Positions 10,301-22,620 of a stretch of 64,000 nt of DNA are shown piece after piece. Position 1 is the first letter of the stretch; each line of letters begins with the position of its first letter. The notes under the pieces were generated by a model, which worked only from the letters and a program-made list of their open reading frames with translations, searched no databases and had not been told where the DNA came from. The position numbers and the translations under genes were made by a program. Source of the stretch: Pseudazoarcus pumilus (GTDB taxonomy: Bacteria; Pseudomonadota; Gammaproteobacteria; Burkholderiales; Rhodocyclaceae); the NCBI RefSeq assembly GCF_002872475.1, contig NZ_CP025682.1:992001-1056000 (forward strand). The letters are read 5' to 3'.

Positions 10301-11116
10301 ATGCCCGAACTGCCCGAAGTGGAAACCACCTGCCGGGGGATTGGCCGCGTGTTGACCGGGCGCATCGCCAGCGGTTGCATCGTTCGCAACGCCGCGATGC
10401 GCCTGCCGGTGCCGCCGGACCTGTCCGGGCGCGTCGCGGGCCGGCGGCTCGAGGCGGTCGAGCGACGAGCCAAGTATCTGCTGCTGCGCTTTGGCGATGG
10501 CATCGTGATCGTGCATCTGGGCATGTCGGGCAGCCTGCGCGTGGTGCCTGCCGACGCGCCGCCTGGGCCGCATGATCACGTGGACATCGTGTTCGGCGCC
10601 GAAGCGCTTCGCCTGCGCGACCCGCGGCGTTTCGGGCTGGTGGTCTGGCACGAGGGCGAGCCGGCGACGCATCCGCTGCTCGCGTCGCTGGGCGTCGAGC
10701 CGCTGGGCGCGGACTTCGACGGCGAGTGGCTGTTCGCGGCCACGCGCGGCGCGAGCACGCCCATCAAGCTGTTCCTGATGAATGCGCACCGCGTCGTCGG
10801 TGTGGGCAACATCTACGCTTCCGAGAGCCTGTTCCGCGCACGCATCCATCCGCTCACGCCGGCCGGACAGCTCGGGCGGCCGCGTTGCGCGCGCCTCGCG
10901 ACCACGGTGCGCGAGACCCTTGTGGCGGCAATTGCCGCCGGCGGCAGCACCCTGCGCGACTTCGTCGGCGGCGACGGGCGCGCGGGTTACTTTCAGCAGC
11001 AGTATTTCGTCTACGGCCGTGATGGCGAGTCGTGTCGCGTGTGTGGCGCAACCATCCGCCGCGCGCTCGTAGGCCAGCGCTCCACGTTCTGGTGTCCGCG
11101 CTGCCAGCGTCGCTGA
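10301..11116 (+). CDS. mutM: Formamidopyrimidine-DNA glycosylase
   Basis: A 271-residue Fpg/MutM. After the initiator Met, the N-terminus PELPEVETTCRG contains the catalytic Pro2 and Glu3. The H2TH region includes VVGVGNIYASESLF, and the C-terminal zinc finger has CRVCG and CPRCQ. The enzyme excises 8-oxoguanine. AGGAGA lies six bases before the ATG. It is divergent from the TPR-lolB-ispE set. Confidence 0.97.
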   Translation: MPELPEVETTCRGIGRVLTGRIASGCIVRNAAMRLPVPPDLSGRVAGRRLEAVERRAKYLLLRFGDGIVIVHLGMSGSLRVVPADAPPGPHDHVDIVFGAEALRLRDPRRFGLVVWHEGEPATHPLLASLGVEPLGADFDGEWLFAATRGASTPIKLFLMNAHRVVGVGNIYASESLFRARIHPLTPAGQLGRPRCARLATTVRETLVAAIAAGGSTLRDFVGGDGRAGYFQQQYFVYGRDGESCRVCGATIRRALVGQRSTFWCPRCQRR

Positions 11117-11252
11117 GCGTCACCTGCGCGCGCCCGTCGGCCCGTTCGTGCCGTCGGTCACGCTCGCGTAGCGGCATCGATTGGCAGGGTCGGGGTGCGG
11201 CGCTATTCTCTGGCGCAGTACATCAAGTACACGGCATGGAGCGCAGAGCGCG

Positions 11253-13223
11253 ATGGATGGCCTGATCGATCGATTTACGGCGCATGGGGACTGGCGCGGC
11301 CGCTGCGCCGAGGCCGTCGAGCAGTTGCGTGCATGGCTCGCCGCCAACGAGCTCGACGACGCGCGCACCGAACTGCGGCTCGCGCAGATGCGCTCGCGCC
11401 TGGCTGACGAGCGTCTCACGGTGGCCTTCGTCGCGGAGTTCTCGCGCGGCAAGTCCGAACTGATCAACGCGATCTTCTTCTCCGATCTGGGTCGGCGCGT
11501 GCTGCCCTCGAGCGCCGGGCGCACGACGATGTGTCCGACCGAACTGTGCTGGTCCGAGGGCATGGCGCCGGAGATCCGGCTGCTGCCGATCGATACCCGG
11601 CTGCGCGACGAGCCGATGGCAGCGCTGCGCGAGCAGCCCGAGCTGTGGCAGGTCGAGCCGCTCGATGCGGCGTCGGCCGAGCGTCTCGCGGCAGGGCTGG
11701 CGCGCGTCGGCGAGGTTCTGCGCGTTAGCGCAGACGAGGCGCGGGCGCTGGGCTTTCACGTCGATGCGGACGAGGATGGCGCGCTCGCGCCCGACGCCGA
11801 GGGCATGGTCGAGATCTCGCGCTGGCGCCACGCCGTGATCCATTTTCCGCATCCGCTGCTCGCGCATGGCCTGGTGGTGCTCGACACGCCCGGGCTCAAC
11901 GCCATCGGTGCCGAGCCGGAGCTGACGCTGTCGATGCTGCCCAACGCGCATGCAGTGGTCTTCGTGCTCGCCGCCGACACCGGCGTCACGCGCAGCGACC
12001 TGGCCGTGTGGCGCGAGTTCGTCAGTGCCGGGCGCAACAGCGGGCGCGGTCGCATGGTCGTGCTCAACAAGATCGACGGGCTGTGGGACGGGCTGCGCGA
12101 GGATGCGCTGGTCGACGCCGAGATCGCGCAGCAGGTGGCGTCGGTCGCGCGCACGCTCGATGTCGAGCCCGCCGGAGTGTTTCCGCTGTCCGCGCAGAAG
12201 GCGCTCGTAGGGCGCATTCAGGGCGACGCGGAAGCGGTGGTGCGCAGTCGCGTCGAGCGTTTCGAGCGCGCGCTCTCCGACGAGGTCCTGCCCGCGCGCC
12301 GCGAAATCGTGCGCGAGGCCTCGATGGCCGAGGTCGACGAGATCGTCGCCAACACGCGCGCCTTGCTCGAGGCGCGACTGGCGGGCGTGGGCGAGCAGTT
12401 GCGCGAGATGAATGCGCTGCGCGGCAAGAACCAGAGCGTCATCGAATACATGATGCGCAAGATCGCCAGCGAGAAGACCGAGTTCGAGCAGGGGCTCAAG
12501 AAATATCAGGCCGTGCGTTCGGTGTTCACCTCGCTGACCAACAACCTGATGGCCCATATCGGTCTGGACACGCTGCGCCAGGAGACGCGGCGCACGCGCG
12601 AGGCGATGCTCGAATCGACCTTCACGGCGCAACTGCGCGAGGCGATGGAGGGCTTCTTCGCCCGCTTGCGCGCGAGTCTGGCCCAGTCGGACCTCGAGGT
12701 TGCCGAGATCACGACCATGCTCGGTTCGATGTACAAGCGTTTCCGCGTCGAGCACGGGCTCAAGCTGAGCCAGCCGGAGTCATTCTCGGTCGCTCCCTAC
12801 GAGCGCGAACTCGACCGCCTCGAGGCGGTGTTCGAACGTCACATCAACTCGCCGCTGACGCTGGTGACCACCGGCAAGCAGCGTCTCACGCAGAAGTTCT
12901 TCGATACGGTCGCGGTGCAGGCGCGCCGCACCTTCGAGCATGCCAACCGCGACATGGACCAGTGGCTGAGGGCGGTGATGGCGCCGCTGGAGACGCAGGT
13001 GCGCGAACACCAGATCCAGTTGCGCCGGCGCCTGGAGAGCATCAAGCGCATCCACCAGGCCACCGACACGCTCGAGGATCGGGTCGAGGAATTGCGTCAG
13101 TCCGAGCAGGCGCTCAACGCGCAACTGGGCGAACTGTCTGCGCTGCGCGGTCGCATCGGCGCCGCGCTCGGCGCAGGCGTGGGCACGCCCGCGGGCAAAG
13201 CCGCAGCAGAGCGCGCCGCCTGA
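11253..13223 (+). CDS. Dynamin-family GTPase
   Basis: A 656-residue protein with an N-terminal dynamin-type GTPase domain: P-loop EFSRGKSELINAI (GKS from residue 66), DTPGLNAIG at 211 and NKIDG at 272. Residues from about 400 to the end are long helices rich in Glu, Arg and Gln, including ALRGKNQSVIEYMMRKIA and a terminal coiled coil. Bacterial dynamin-like proteins bind and remodel membranes. No transmembrane segment is obvious. The ATG at 1253 past 10 kb is chosen because the longer frame lacks similarity. It stands alone between mutM and a convergent ferredoxin gene. Confidence 0.85.
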   Translation: MDGLIDRFTAHGDWRGRCAEAVEQLRAWLAANELDDARTELRLAQMRSRLADERLTVAFVAEFSRGKSELINAIFFSDLGRRVLPSSAGRTTMCPTELCWSEGMAPEIRLLPIDTRLRDEPMAALREQPELWQVEPLDAASAERLAAGLARVGEVLRVSADEARALGFHVDADEDGALAPDAEGMVEISRWRHAVIHFPHPLLAHGLVVLDTPGLNAIGAEPELTLSMLPNAHAVVFVLAADTGVTRSDLAVWREFVSAGRNSGRGRMVVLNKIDGLWDGLREDALVDAEIAQQVASVARTLDVEPAGVFPLSAQKALVGRIQGDAEAVVRSRVERFERALSDEVLPARREIVREASMAEVDEIVANTRALLEARLAGVGEQLREMNALRGKNQSVIEYMMRKIASEKTEFEQGLKKYQAVRSVFTSLTNNLMAHIGLDTLRQETRRTREAMLESTFTAQLREAMEGFFARLRASLAQSDLEVAEITTMLGSMYKRFRVEHGLKLSQPESFSVAPYERELDRLEAVFERHINSPLTLVTTGKQRLTQKFFDTVAVQARRTFEHANRDMDQWLRAVMAPLETQVREHQIQLRRRLESIKRIHQATDTLEDRVEELRQSEQALNAQLGELSALRGRIGAALGAGVGTPAGKAAAERAA

Positions 13224-13230
13224 GTTCGAC

Positions 13231-15865
<2,635 letters not shown>

Positions 15866-15869
<4 letters not shown>

Positions 15870-17254
15870 CGCGGCTCTCCTCGGGCGTTGGCGTCGAAGC
15901 GGTTGCGTGGCGTGCGCTCGGCAGCGTCGAGCGGCAGCGGATCGAGCACCGCGCGGGTGAGCGTCTCGTCGCCGAAATAGCGCTGCGCGACCTCGCGTAC
16001 CTCGTCGGCAGTGACCGCGCGGATGCCGTCGAGCAGGGCCTGCTCGTCGCGCCAGGAAAGCCCCGAGGCTTCCAGAAAGCCGATTTCCATGGCCTGGCCC
16101 ATCAGCGAGTCGCGCTTGTAGACCTCCGAGGCCAGCGTCTGCGTGAGTACGCGCGACAGTTCCGTCTGGTCGACGCCTTCGTCGGCGATGCGCGTGATCT
16201 CCGCGCGCAAGGCGGCCTCGACCTCGGCGACCGTATGGCCCTTGGCCGGTGTCGCGCCGAGCACGAACAGCGACGGGCCGCGCGCCACGCCGCCGTAGCT
16301 GGCGTCGACCGACACCGCGATGCGCTCTTCGCGCACCAGACGGCGCGGCAGGCGTGCACCGTCGTAGCCGTCGAGCACCGCGGCGAGCACCTGCAGCGCG
16401 TAGACGTCGCGGTCGCCGGCCGGTTCGCGCAGCGTCGGCGCCTTCCAGGCCAGCGTCACGGCCGGCAGTTCGGCCGGCGCGCGCACTTCGACATGGCGCA
16501 GGCCGCGCTGTTCGGGCTCTTCGGTGATGCGACGCGCGGGCAGCTCGCGCGCGGCGAGCGCACCGAAGTGACGCTCGGCCATGGCAAACACCTCGCCGTG
16601 GTCGACGTCTCCGACGACCACCAGACGGGCATTGTTGGGCGCATACCAGTGCTCGTGCCAGCGGCGCGCGTCCTCGACGCGGTAGTTCTCGATGTCGTAC
16701 ATCCAGCCGATGATGGGGCGGCGGTAGGGGTGGGCGGCCCACGCCGCGGCCATGAGCTGCTCCCACACCAGCGCGCGCGGATTGTCGTCGGTGCGCAGGC
16801 GGCGCTCCTCCTTGACCACTTCGCGCTCTGGCAGGAACTCCTGATCGCGGATCACGAGATTGGCCATGCGGTCGGCCTCCATCTCCATCATTTCCTCCAG
16901 GTGCGCTGGCGGGATCTGCTGGAAATAGGCGGTGTAGTCGCGCCCGGTGAAGGCGTTGTCGCGTCCGCCGCGCTCGGCCACGCGGCGGTTGAATTCGCCC
17001 GGCGCGAGCTTCTCCGTGCCCTTGAACATCATGTGCTCGAGCATGTGGGCGATGCCCGAGACGCCATCGGGCTCGTCCATCGAGCCGATGCCGTACCACA
17101 TCATGTGTACCACCGACGGTGCGCGCCGGTCTTCCTTGACGATGATGTCCATGCCGTTGGCAAGCGTGGTTTCGTACGGGTTGGCCTGGGCGGTGCCGGC
17201 CAGGGCCGCGGCGACCGCGGCGAAGGCGGTCGCCCTGAGCATTTTGCGAAGCAT
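15866..17254 (-). CDS. M16-family zinc peptidase, catalytic half
   Basis: A 462-residue secreted zinc peptidase. The signal peptide is MLRKMLRATAFAAVAAALAG ending TAQA|NPY. The inverted zinc motif HMLEHMMFKGT (HxxEH) is present at about residue 75, with the distal glutamate in the EREVVKEERRLR segment. The start at 17254 is preferred over one five codons earlier because AGGA lies just before it. It is translationally coupled to the second M16 gene. The substrate is unknown. Confidence 0.92.
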
Positions 17255-17270
17255 CGGGGGTTCCTGCATC

Positions 17271-17279
17271 TGTTAGAAT
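17271..17279 (+). promoter_or_regulatory. Extended -10 promoter element for ftsY
   Basis: TGTTAGAAT matches the extended -10 pattern TGnTANAAT. It lies 117 bases before the ftsY start codon, in the divergent gap with the M16 genes. No convincing -35 box is seen at the right distance, which is tolerated by extended -10 promoters. Confidence 0.4.
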
Positions 17280-17395
17280 CCGGTCTCGATTCCGGGGCCG
17301 CGAACCGCAGCGCCGGGGCCGCCGAAGCGGTGCATCTTATCGTCATCGCGGCCGGCGTGCCTGCCGCATCGACCTCCCCACAGACCCGACCGCCC

Positions 17396-18544
17396 ATGTT
17401 TGGTTTCCTGAAGAAGTCCCGCAAGCCCGAGCCCGAGCCCGAGTCCGCGTCACCGGTCGACGCTGCGTCCGACACTCCCGAGACGGAGGCGCTCGCGGCC
17501 GAAACGCGGCCGTCGGCCGACGCTTCACCAGCGTTGGTGCCCGAGGCTGCAGCCGAGTCGCAGGCGGATCCGGCAGTCGAACCGCAACCGACGACATCCG
17601 AGGTGCAGGCACCGGCGCCGGTCGAGGCCGCCCGGCCGTCCTGGGGCGAGCGCCTGCGTGCCGGGCTGTCGCGCACGCGCGGCGGGCTCGCCGGGCTGTT
17701 CGGTCTGCGCAAGATCGACGAGGAACTGCTCGAGGATCTGGAAACGACGCTTCTGATGGCCGACTGCGGCGTGGAAGCCACGCAATACCTGACCGATGCG
17801 CTGCGCGCGCGCTGGAAGCGCGACCGGCTCGAAACCGCCGACCAGTTGCGCGATGCGCTCGCCGAGCTGATGGCGGATCTGCTCGCACCGCTGGAGGCGC
17901 CGCTCGACGTCTCTGCCCATCAGCCCTTCATCGTCATGATCGCCGGCGTCAATGGCGCCGGCAAGACGACTTCCATCGGCAAGCTCGCCAAATATTTCCA
18001 GGCGCAGGGGCGCAGCGTGCTGCTGGCTGCCGGCGACACCTTCCGCGCCGCGGCGCGCGAACAGCTCGAGACCTGGGGGGCGCGCAACAACGTCACCGTG
18101 ATCGCGCAGGACAAGGGCGACTCGGCCGCGGTGATCTTCGACGCGGTCAATGCGGCGCGTGCGCGCGGCATCGACGTCGTGCTGGCCGACACGGCCGGGC
18201 GCCTGCCCACGCAGCTGCACCTGATGGAAGAGATCGCCAAGGTGCGCCGCGTCATCGCCAAGGCCGAGGCGAGTGCGCCGCACGAGGTGCTGCTGGTGCT
18301 CGACGCCAACATCGGCCAGAACGCGCTGGCGCAGGTCAAGGCCTTCGATGCGGCCATCGGCGTGAGTGGCCTGGTGCTGACCAAGCTCGACGGCACCGCC
18401 AAGGGCGGCATCGTCGCGGCGATCGCGCGCCAGCATCCCAAGCCGCTGCGCTTCATCGGCGTGGGCGAGGGCATCGACGACCTGCGCCCCTTCGCTGCGC
18501 GCGAATTCGTCGACGCGCTGTTCGCGCGCGGCTCCGTCAAATGA
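17396..18544 (+). CDS. ftsY: Signal recognition particle receptor FtsY
   Basis: A 382-residue SRP GTPase. Residues 1-90 form a low-complexity acidic, Ala/Pro/Glu-rich A domain. The NG domain follows with P-loop GVNGAGKTTSIGKLA near residue 184, DTAGRLPTQ, TKLDGTAKGG and the closing GVGEGIDDLRPF. FtsY docks ribosome-SRP complexes at the membrane. ftsY is the first gene of ftsY-ftsE-ftsX; its stop overlaps the ftsE ATG. Confidence 0.96.
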   Translation: MFGFLKKSRKPEPEPESASPVDAASDTPETEALAAETRPSADASPALVPEAAAESQADPAVEPQPTTSEVQAPAPVEAARPSWGERLRAGLSRTRGGLAGLFGLRKIDEELLEDLETTLLMADCGVEATQYLTDALRARWKRDRLETADQLRDALAELMADLLAPLEAPLDVSAHQPFIVMIAGVNGAGKTTSIGKLAKYFQAQGRSVLLAAGDTFRAAAREQLETWGARNNVTVIAQDKGDSAAVIFDAVNAARARGIDVVLADTAGRLPTQLHLMEEIAKVRRVIAKAEASAPHEVLLVLDANIGQNALAQVKAFDAAIGVSGLVLTKLDGTAKGGIVAAIARQHPKPLRFIGVGEGIDDLRPFAAREFVDALFARGSVK

Positions 18545-19206
18545 TCGTCTTCGACAAGGTCGTCAAGCGCTATCCGGGCGACTACGTCGCGCTCGGCGGG
18601 GTCAGTTTCGAGATCCGCCATGGCGAGCTGGTGGTGCTCTCGGGCCATTCGGGCGCCGGCAAGAGCACCTTGTTGAAGATGATCCCGGCCATCGAGCGGC
18701 CCACCGCCGGCATGGTCAGCATCAACGGCCAGGACGTGTCGCGCCTGCGCGCCTCGGCGATACCGTATCTGCGTCGCAACCTCGGCCTGGTGCTGCAGGA
18801 GAGCCGGCTGCTGTTCGATCGCAGCGTGTTCGACAACGTCATGCTGCCGCTGCGCATCACCGGCCATCTGCCGCGCGACGCCGCCAAACGCGTCGACGCC
18901 GCGCTCGAGCGTGTCGGCCTGGCCGGGCGCGGGCGCGAGATGCCGCCCGGGCTGTCCGGCGGCGAGCAGCAGCGCGTGGCGATCGCGCGCGCCATCGTCA
19001 ACCGCCCGTCCATCCTCATCGCCGACGAGCCCACGGCGCATCTCGATTCGGCCTACGCGCGCGACATCGCCGGCCTGTTCAAGTCGTTCAACGAGGCCGG
19101 CGTGACCATCATCGTGTCCACCCACGACGAGCGCCTGTTCTCGCAGTGGCGTCCGCGCCGCATGGTGCTGGGCAAGGGTCTGCTGATGCGGGATTTCGCG
19201 GCATGA
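18541..19206 (+). CDS. ftsE: Cell-division ABC transporter ATPase FtsE
   Basis: A 221-residue ABC ATPase with Walker A GHSGAGKST, signature LSGGEQQR and Walker B ILIADEPT. GHSGAGKSTLLKMI and IPYLRRNLGLVLQ match FtsE closely. FtsEX governs septal peptidoglycan hydrolases at the divisome. After Walker B the protein has TAHLDSA where FtsE usually has TGNLD, a small variation. It overlaps both ftsY and ftsX by four bases. Confidence 0.95.
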   Translation: MIVFDKVVKRYPGDYVALGGVSFEIRHGELVVLSGHSGAGKSTLLKMIPAIERPTAGMVSINGQDVSRLRASAIPYLRRNLGLVLQESRLLFDRSVFDNVMLPLRITGHLPRDAAKRVDAALERVGLAGRGREMPPGLSGGEQQRVAIARAIVNRPSILIADEPTAHLDSAYARDIAGLFKSFNEAGVTIIVSTHDERLFSQWRPRRMVLGKGLLMRDFAA

Positions 19207-20105
19207 AGCACTGGCTCAACCTGCATGTTCACGCACTGCGTGTCGCCGCCGGCCGGCTCGCCGGCCAGCCGGTCGGCACGCTTCTCTCGGCGCTGGTTCT
19301 GGGCATCGCGCTGTCGCTGCCGGCCGGCGGACACCTGGTGCTCGACAACATCGCCTCGCTCGCGCGCGGCGTGTCGGGCTCGCCCGAGATCAGCGTGTTT
19401 CTCGCCCGCGACGCGGACCAGGCCGCAATCACCGCCGTCGAGCGACGCATCGCCGACGACGCGGACGTGTCTTCGTACACCTTCGTGTCGCGTGACGAGG
19501 CGTTGCGCCAGCTCGAACGCAGCGGCCTGGGCGACGTGCTCGGCGGTCTGGGCGAGAATCCCTTGCCCGACGCCTTCGTGATCTCGCCGCGCGACGACGA
19601 ATCCGGGATCTACGAAACCCTGCTCGCGCGCTTCGGCGCCTGGGACGAGGTCGAACACGTGCAACTCGACTCGGCCTGGGTCGAGCGACTGCACGCGCTC
19701 GTCGCGCTGGGCCGCTCGGCCGTGCTGCTGCTGGCGCTGCTGCTGGGCGTGGCGCTGATCATCGTGACCTTCAACACCATTCGCCTGCAGATCCTCACGC
19801 AGCGTCACGAGATCGACGTCAGCCGCATGCTCGGCGCCACCGACCCGTTCATCCGCCGTCCGTTCTACTGGTTTGGCAGCCTGCAGGGCCTGCTCGGCGG
19901 CGTGGTTGCGCTGCTCACGGTGTGGGTGGCGGTGGTGGCGCTGCGTGGGCCGGTCGACAGCCTCGCCGCGACCTATGGCGCGGTGTTCTCGCTGTCCGGA
20001 CCGGGTCCGGGCGAAAGCCTCGCGCTGCTCGCCTTCGCCGCGCTGCTGGGCTGGTGCGGCAGCGAGATCTCGGTGCGCCGCCATCTGCGCGAGCGGCTGC
20101 GCTGA
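19203..20105 (+). CDS. ftsX: Cell-division ABC permease FtsX
   Basis: A 300-residue membrane protein with the FtsX layout: one N-terminal transmembrane helix (about residues 22-45) and a periplasmic domain (PEISVFLARDADQ... to about 165). Three C-terminal helices follow, with the conserved cytoplasmic loop RHEIDVSRMLGATDPFIRRPF. It partners FtsE. The ATG at 19203 overlaps the ftsE stop. Confidence 0.93.
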   Translation: MKHWLNLHVHALRVAAGRLAGQPVGTLLSALVLGIALSLPAGGHLVLDNIASLARGVSGSPEISVFLARDADQAAITAVERRIADDADVSSYTFVSRDEALRQLERSGLGDVLGGLGENPLPDAFVISPRDDESGIYETLLARFGAWDEVEHVQLDSAWVERLHALVALGRSAVLLLALLLGVALIIVTFNTIRLQILTQRHEIDVSRMLGATDPFIRRPFYWFGSLQGLLGGVVALLTVWVAVVALRGPVDSLAATYGAVFSLSGPGPGESLALLAFAALLGWCGSEISVRRHLRERLR

Positions 20106-20126
20106 ACGCTCGGCGGTCGTGCATCG

Positions 20127-20148
20127 CGCATCGCGGCGATTTCCGTAC
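20127..20148 (+). repeat. 22-bp direct repeat, copy 1
   Basis: The sequence beginning CGCATCGCGGCGATTTCC and ending GTAC occurs here and again at 20308-20329. The second copy is coding for the C-terminal coiled coil of the sodium-channel gene (minus strand). Copy 1 lies in the gap after ftsX, and the bipartite repeat at 20158-20275 lies between the two copies. Confidence 0.75.
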
Positions 20149-20157
20149 CCGGTTGCC

Positions 20158-20275
20158 GTAGGTCGTGGCGAGCGAAGCGAGGTGCGACGCCCACCGTGCC
20201 GCGGGGCGCGACGTTCGGTGGTAGCTGCGGCTGGCCGGGGCGTCGCAATTCGCCTGCGGCTCATCGGCGACCTAT
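20158..20275 (+). repeat. Bipartite intergenic repeat, copy A
   Basis: Two blocks make up this element: 20158-20188 (GTAGGTCGTGGCGAGCG...) and 20242-20275 (GTCGCAATTCGCCTGCGG...). Both blocks reappear in inverted order and orientation at 37458-37552. The first block matches its partner at 30 of 31 bases. Such palindromic elements are spread through many beta- and gammaproteobacterial genomes. No coding potential. Confidence 0.7.
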
Positions 20276-20291
20276 GAAACCTTCTGCCGCC

Positions 20292-21083
20292 TCAGCGATC
20301 GCGAGCACGCATCGCGGCGATTTCCGTACGCAGTTCTCGCAACTCGGCCATCAGTTCGTCGTGGTCGGCCTTGACCAGCGCGCGCGTCTGCTCGCCCTCG
20401 GCGTGATCGGTGGTGTTCATCGCGTCGACCACGATGGCGATGAACAGGTTGAGCACCGCGAAGGTCGTGATCAGGATGAACACCACGAAGAACATCCACG
20501 CGAACGGATGCACCTCCATCACCGGGCGCACGATGCCCATCGACCACGACTCGAGCGTCATCACCTGGAACAGCGTGTAGAAGGACGCGCCGATGCTGCC
20601 GAACCATTCCGGGAAATCGGCGCCGAAGAGCTTGGTCGACATCACCGCGCCGACGTAGAACACCAGCAGCAGAAGGGTCAGCACCGAGGTCATGCCGGGG
20701 ATGGCGCGCAGCAGTGCGTTGACCACCTTGCGCATCGACGGCACCACCGATACCAGGCGCAGTGCGCGCAGGATGCGCAGCGCGCGCAGCACCGACAGGC
20801 CTTCGCCGGTGGGCAGCAGCGTGATGGCGACGACCAGGAAATCGAACACGTTCCAGCCGCTGCGGAAGAAGTTGTGGCGATACACCACGAGCTTGAGCGC
20901 GATCTCGACGACGAACACCGCCAGCGCGGCGCGGTCGAGCGCGTACAGCAGCCCGCCGGCGGCGGCCATCGCGGTGGGCGAGGTTTCCAGACCCAGCGTG
21001 ATCGCGTTGATCACGATCACGGCGATCACGAAACGCTGGAAGGCATTCGATTCGACGAGACGTTCGAGCTTGTTCATGGGCAT
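20292..21083 (-). CDS. Voltage-gated sodium channel homologue (BacNav/NaChBac type)
   Basis: A 263-residue six-helix ion channel subunit. The S4 sensor is visible as LSVLRALRILRALRLVSVVP with regularly spaced arginines (about residues 95-115). The selectivity filter reads TLESWSM near residue 180, the TxESWxx pattern of bacterial sodium channels. S6 is FVVFILITTFAVLNLFIAIV. The C-terminal helix DELMAELRELRTEIAAMRA is a predicted tetramerising coiled coil. An alternative ATG lies two codons in. It is convergent with ftsX and divergent from tadA, with no functional link to either. Confidence 0.9.
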   Translation of the reverse strand: MPMNKLERLVESNAFQRFVIAVIVINAITLGLETSPTAMAAAGGLLYALDRAALAVFVVEIALKLVVYRHNFFRSGWNVFDFLVVAITLLPTGEGLSVLRALRILRALRLVSVVPSMRKVVNALLRAIPGMTSVLTLLLLVFYVGAVMSTKLFGADFPEWFGSIGASFYTLFQVMTLESWSMGIVRPVMEVHPFAWMFFVVFILITTFAVLNLFIAIVVDAMNTTDHAEGEQTRALVKADHDELMAELRELRTEIAAMRARDR

Positions 21084-21207
21084 TCCGGCAAGGGATTCGA
21101 CGACGGGGTGCGATTCTATGTCAGGGCAGCACTGGACAACGCAAGCGCGTGCAGTCGACGTGCAGGTTGACCGGCGCGTTCCGAATTTCCATCATGAGCG
21201 CCCGTAG

Positions 21208-21699
<492 letters not shown>

Positions 21700-21700
21700 G

Positions 21701-22180
21701 ATGCTCATTCACATCAGCATTCCGGAACAACGCCTCAGAGTGCTCGACGCGCGGGGCGAATGCCTGCGCGCCTGGCCGGTATCGACCGCCGCCAACGGCC
21801 CCGGCGAGCGCGAAGGCAGCGGGTGCACGCCACGCGGGCGCCACGTGGTGCGCGCCAAGATCGGCGCCGGTGCGCCCAGCGGCGCGGTCTTTCGCGGCCG
21901 GCGCCGCACCGGCGAGACGTGGACGCCGACGCTCGCGGCCAGGCATCCCGAGCGTGACTGGATCCTGTCGCGCATCCTGTGGCTGTCCGGGCGCGAGCCG
22001 GGGCGCAACCGCCTCGGCGAGGTCGACACCATGCGCCGCTACATCTACATCCACGGCACACCCGACGACGAACCCATGGGCGAGCCGCGCTCGCACGGCT
22101 GCGTGCGCATGCGCAATGCCGACGTGATCGATCTGTTCGAGTTGGTGCCGGCCGGCACCGAGGTCATCATCGATGGCTGA
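21701..22180 (+). CDS. L,D-transpeptidase (YkuD) domain protein without signal peptide
   Basis: A 159-residue protein made almost only of a YkuD domain. The catalytic motif has His118 in HGTPDD and Cys134 in SHGCVRM. Such enzymes form 3-3 cross-links in peptidoglycan or attach proteins to it. No signal peptide or membrane anchor is visible: the chain starts MLIHISIPEQRLRVL. Export is therefore unexplained. It is close to tadA and overlaps the GNAT gene by eight bases. Confidence 0.88.
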   Translation: MLIHISIPEQRLRVLDARGECLRAWPVSTAANGPGEREGSGCTPRGRHVVRAKIGAGAPSGAVFRGRRRTGETWTPTLAARHPERDWILSRILWLSGREPGRNRLGEVDTMRRYIYIHGTPDDEPMGEPRSHGCVRMRNADVIDLFELVPAGTEVIIDG

Positions 22181-22619
22181 GGCCGCATCCGTGCATCTGC
22201 GCCTGCTGCCGTGGCGCGAGGCCGAGCTGCGCGTGATGCCGCTGCGCATCGCGGTCTTCGTCGGTGAGCAGGGCGTGCCGCCGGAGATGGAACTGGACGA
22301 GCACGATCCGCAGTCGCTGCACGCCGTGTGCGAGACCGACGACGGTCGGGTGATCGGCACCGGCCGGCTGCTGCCCGACGGCCACATCGGTCGCCTGGCC
22401 GTGGCCCGGGACTGGCGCGGGCGTGGTGTGGGCGGGCGCATCCTCGAGGCACTGGTGGCCGAGGCTGGGCGTCGCGACCTGCCCGAGGCGGTGCTGCATG
22501 CGCAGGCGCACGCCCAGGACTTCTACCGCCGCCATGGCTTCGAGCCGGACGGGCCGCTCTTCGACGAGGCCGGCATCGCGCACCGCCTGATGCGCCGGCC
22601 ACTCCTCCGTCTGGTCTGA
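22173..22619 (+). CDS. GNAT-family N-acetyltransferase (ElaA-like)
   Basis: A 148-residue GNAT. AVFVGEQGVPPEMELDEHD is typical of the ElaA/YjcF-type subgroup. The acetyl-CoA loop is RDWRGRGVGGRIL, and the C-terminal AQDFYRRHGFEPDG is a GNAT signature. The substrate is unknown. It overlaps the YkuD gene by eight bases and is convergent with the NRDE gene. Confidence 0.88.
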   Translation: MAEAASVHLRLLPWREAELRVMPLRIAVFVGEQGVPPEMELDEHDPQSLHAVCETDDGRVIGTGRLLPDGHIGRLAVARDWRGRGVGGRILEALVAEAGRRDLPEAVLHAQAHAQDFYRRHGFEPDGPLFDEAGIAHRLMRRPLLRLV

Positions 22620-22620
22620 G

